Source of the DNA: Cryobacterium sp.
Lineage (GTDB): Bacteria; Actinomycetota; Actinomycetes; Actinomycetales; Microbacteriaceae
Direction of reading: 5' to 3'
NCBI GenBank assembly: GCA_019639015.1
Contig: JAHBSS010000015.1
Coordinates: 1 to 35,247, forward strand
Length of the DNA stretch: 35,247 nucleotides
In this document: one piece after another, positions 33,791-35,247 of the stretch
How the letters are laid out: every line of letters begins with the position of its first letter
Position numbering within the stretch: position 1 is the first letter of the stretch
Made by a program: the position numbers and the translations under genes
The notes under the pieces: generated by a model
Told to the model about the DNA's origin: nothing
Databases searched by the model: none
The model's input: only the letters and a program-made list of their open reading frames with translations

Positions 33791-34666
33791 ACTTGACGTT
33801 GCTGAAAAGCGGTTCAGTTGAAACGGTATCCCCGCTTTCGCAAGCCGAGTCTCGGCGACTGCAATCGCCTCCGAGTTTTCATCAATGGTGACAAAACGCC
33901 TACCCAAACTACCGGCGACAATCGCTGTCGTAGCCGAACCAGCAAACGGATCCAGAACCCAATCTCCCGGTCGACTTGAGGCCTGAATAATCCTGCGAAG
34001 AATGCCCTCAGGCTTTTGGCTCGGGTAACCCGTCTTCTCTTTTCCGGTCGGCGAAACGATCGTATGCCACCAAACGTCTGTTGGGAGTTTTCCTCTAGCA
34101 ACCTTCTCAGCTGTGACTAAACCCGGGGCCATGTACGGTTCCCGGTCGACAGCTTCGGAGTCAAAATAGTAGCGTTTTGGATATTTCACATAGACGAGAA
34201 TCGTGTCGTGTTTACTCGGCCAACGTTTGGTGGATTTACCGCCGTAGTCGTATGCCCAAATGATTTCGTTGAGAAAGCATTCGCGACCGAACAAGGCATC
34301 CAATGCCACCTTGGCGTAATGCGCCTCCCGATAGTCAAGGTGCAAATAGATAGTTCCTTCTTCCGAGAGTAGCCGCCAACATTCCTGTAGCCGAGGCTCA
34401 AGGAAGCCCCAATAGTCGTCAAATTGATCGTCATAACGTTTCAAATCCGAAACAATTCGTTCGTAACGCTCACCCTTGAAGCCAACGACCGATCCACCTT
34501 CGCTCCTCACATTTTGGGTGGACCGCTTCACTTGAGTGCGCCCAGTGTTGAACGGCGGATCCAGATAAATTACAGTGAACGTCGCTTCAGGTAGACCCGC
34601 TAGGGCTCTGGCATTGTCCGCATGGATTAGCAGGTTTGGTCCTTCTGAACTGAATCCAGAGTTCAT
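33788..34666 (-). CDS. Site-specific DNA methyltransferase (N6-adenine/N4-cytosine, beta class)
   Basis: SAM-dependent DNA amino-methyltransferase of 292 aa. The catalytic motif DPPF (36-39) comes before the SAM-binding motif DPFAGSATT (239-247), which is the beta-class order. Other family signs are LLSEEGTIYLHLDYREAHY (about 99-117), KHDTILVYVK and TGYPSQKPEGILRRII (212-227). The region between the two motifs, about 45-200, should hold target recognition. DPPF fits either N6-adenine or N4-cytosine. No restriction endonuclease is adjacent, so it appears to be an orphan. The ATG overlaps the stop of a short reading frame upstream as ATGA, implying translational coupling with the lipoate ligase-like gene region. 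Confidence 0.92.
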   Translation of the reverse strand: MNSGFSSEGPNLLIHADNARALAGLPEATFTVIYLDPPFNTGRTQVKRSTQNVRSEGGSVVGFKGERYERIVSDLKRYDDQFDDYWGFLEPRLQECWRLLSEEGTIYLHLDYREAHYAKVALDALFGRECFLNEIIWAYDYGGKSTKRWPSKHDTILVYVKYPKRYYFDSEAVDREPYMAPGLVTAEKVARGKLPTDVWWHTIVSPTGKEKTGYPSQKPEGILRRIIQASSRPGDWVLDPFAGSATTAIVAGSLGRRFVTIDENSEAIAVAETRLAKAGIPFQLNRFSATSS

Positions 34667-34740
34667 TTGCCTGCTTCAAGTAGAAGTTCAGTAACACGCT
34701 TTGACAGTTGGTCAGCATCTTGCCCAAACAATGGTTCAGG
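34663..34740 (-). other. Coding-looking +1-frame continuation after the lipoate ligase stop
   Basis: Directly after CCC-TGA (34741-34736), the +1 frame reads EPLFGQDADQLSKRVTELLL and ends in EAGK at a TGA that overlaps the methyltransferase ATG (ATGA, 34666-34663). The frame stays open upstream, inside the ligase gene, to a TAG at 34833. The only starts are GTG 34824 and TTG 34785/34782, none with a good ribosome-binding site. It is either a frameshift-made tail, a tiny coupled ORF, or chance. Confidence 0.4.
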
Positions 34741-35247
34741 GAACACGGTAAAGCCACTCGCTTGTAGTGAACTTCGATTCAACAAGTTGCTTTGCTCGGT
34801 CCAACTCCTCGCTAGTGATCTCACCCTTTGCTAGCCCATAGAGCTTCTTGAACGTGTTTTCCATTGCCGAGATGATTTCTTGCCTGCTCAATCCTGTTTG
34901 ACTCTTGAGTGGATCAACTCGCTTTGCGGCACTCTTGGTGCCTTTATCGCTCAATTTTTCTCGGCCGATCCGTAGGACCTCCACCATGCGTTCGCCGTCC
35001 ATGTCGTAACTCATGGTCACGTGATGAAGCACGGCACCGCTACCAAGCCGCTTTTGGGCTGCACCGCCGATCTTTCCTTTAGCGCTCGTTATGTCGTTTA
35101 GTGGTTGGTAGAACGCGTCTATTCCGATCGACTTGAGTGCAGTAATTACCCATTCGTCTAAGAACGCGTAGGAATCGGCAAACGACATTCCCTGAACGAG
35201 GTCGCTTGGAGCATAAATCGAATAGGTGATTACGTTGCCAGCTTCCA
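34736..35247 (-). CDS. Lipoate-protein ligase A family protein (partial, 5' end off the right edge)
   Basis: C-terminal 170 residues of a BPL/LplA/LipB-fold protein. The frame remains open to the window edge, and residues upstream of Met at 35188 (EAGNVITYSIYAPSDLVQG) belong to it, so 35188 is not the start. Signature segments are SAKGKIGGAAQKRLGSGAVLHHVTMSYDMD (in two pieces: the catalytic-Lys strand and the LHHVT strand), MVEVLRIGREKLSDKG and KRVDPLKSQTGLSRQEII. The protein probably ligates lipoate or octanoate to 2-oxoacid dehydrogenase or glycine cleavage proteins. It ends KFTTSEWLYRVP followed by TGA in the context CCC-TGA, with an open +1 frame beyond. Confidence 0.82.
   Translation of the reverse strand, partial: EAGNVITYSIYAPSDLVQGMSFADSYAFLDEWVITALKSIGIDAFYQPLNDITSAKGKIGGAAQKRLGSGAVLHHVTMSYDMDGERMVEVLRIGREKLSDKGTKSAAKRVDPLKSQTGLSRQEIISAMENTFKKLYGLAKGEITSEELDRAKQLVESKFTTSEWLYRVP

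Noticed and set aside
1..35247. CRISPR arrays, insertion sequences, prophage genes, toxin-antitoxin or defence islands
   Set aside because: No regularly spaced repeats, transposase or phage protein motifs were found; the only defence-type gene is the solitary methyltransferase.

Overview
This 35 kb window looks like chromosomal DNA of an actinobacterium, most probably a small-genome freshwater Microbacteriaceae of the Rhodoluna/Aquiluna type. That placement is inference. It rests on RpoB starting (after a TTG start) with AAARNAS and on actinobacterial families such as an LppM-type lipoprotein, an LCP ligase, DUF4916, a ComB-like protein and a VanY-type lipoprotein. Base composition looks moderate for the phylum, but I did not compute it. 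I see no phage, insertion sequence or CRISPR array.

Region 1 (1-9769, all on the minus strand) is a type IV pilus locus in transcription order pilB (extension ATPase), pilT (retraction ATPase with a long Pro-rich tail), pilC (platform), pilA (major pilin), three minor pilin-like genes resembling PilV, PilW and PilX/GspK, and pilD (prepilin peptidase, cut by the left edge). A strong 15-bp hairpin follows pilA and probably sets its excess over the minor pilins. Alignment-complex genes (pilM/N/O type) are not in the window and may lie beyond the left edge.

Region 2 (9901-17585, minus) is rpoB-rpoC with a near-consensus promoter and an intrinsic terminator. RpoB carries Asn instead of Ser at the rifampicin-pocket position equivalent to E. 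coli 531.

Region 3 (17616-25906) is a mixed housekeeping stretch: agmatinase, divergent from a spermidine synthase-like protein; a sugar dehydrogenase-like lipoprotein; a SprT-like zinc protein; DUF427, ComB-like and DUF4916 proteins; an esterase; a membrane-anchored nuclease; a TM2 protein; and a likely Fe(II)/2-oxoglutarate oxygenase-like protein. The dehydrogenase and SprT genes share an unusual repeated start-region architecture, including a perfect 22-bp inverted repeat.

Region 4 (25936-35247, minus) holds an MFS transporter, tRNA-Ser(GCU), LppM-like and LCP cell-envelope proteins, tRNA-Ser(UGA), a HAD phosphatase coupled to serS, pheA, a VanY-like carboxypeptidase, an orphan beta-class DNA methyltransferase, and a lipoate ligase-like gene cut by the right edge. 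The last gene ends in CCC-TGA, with a coding-looking continuation in the +1 frame that runs to the methyltransferase start.

Many starts are not ATG. Several genes show a -10-like hexamer 6-7 nt before the start codon, which suggests leaderless mRNAs.
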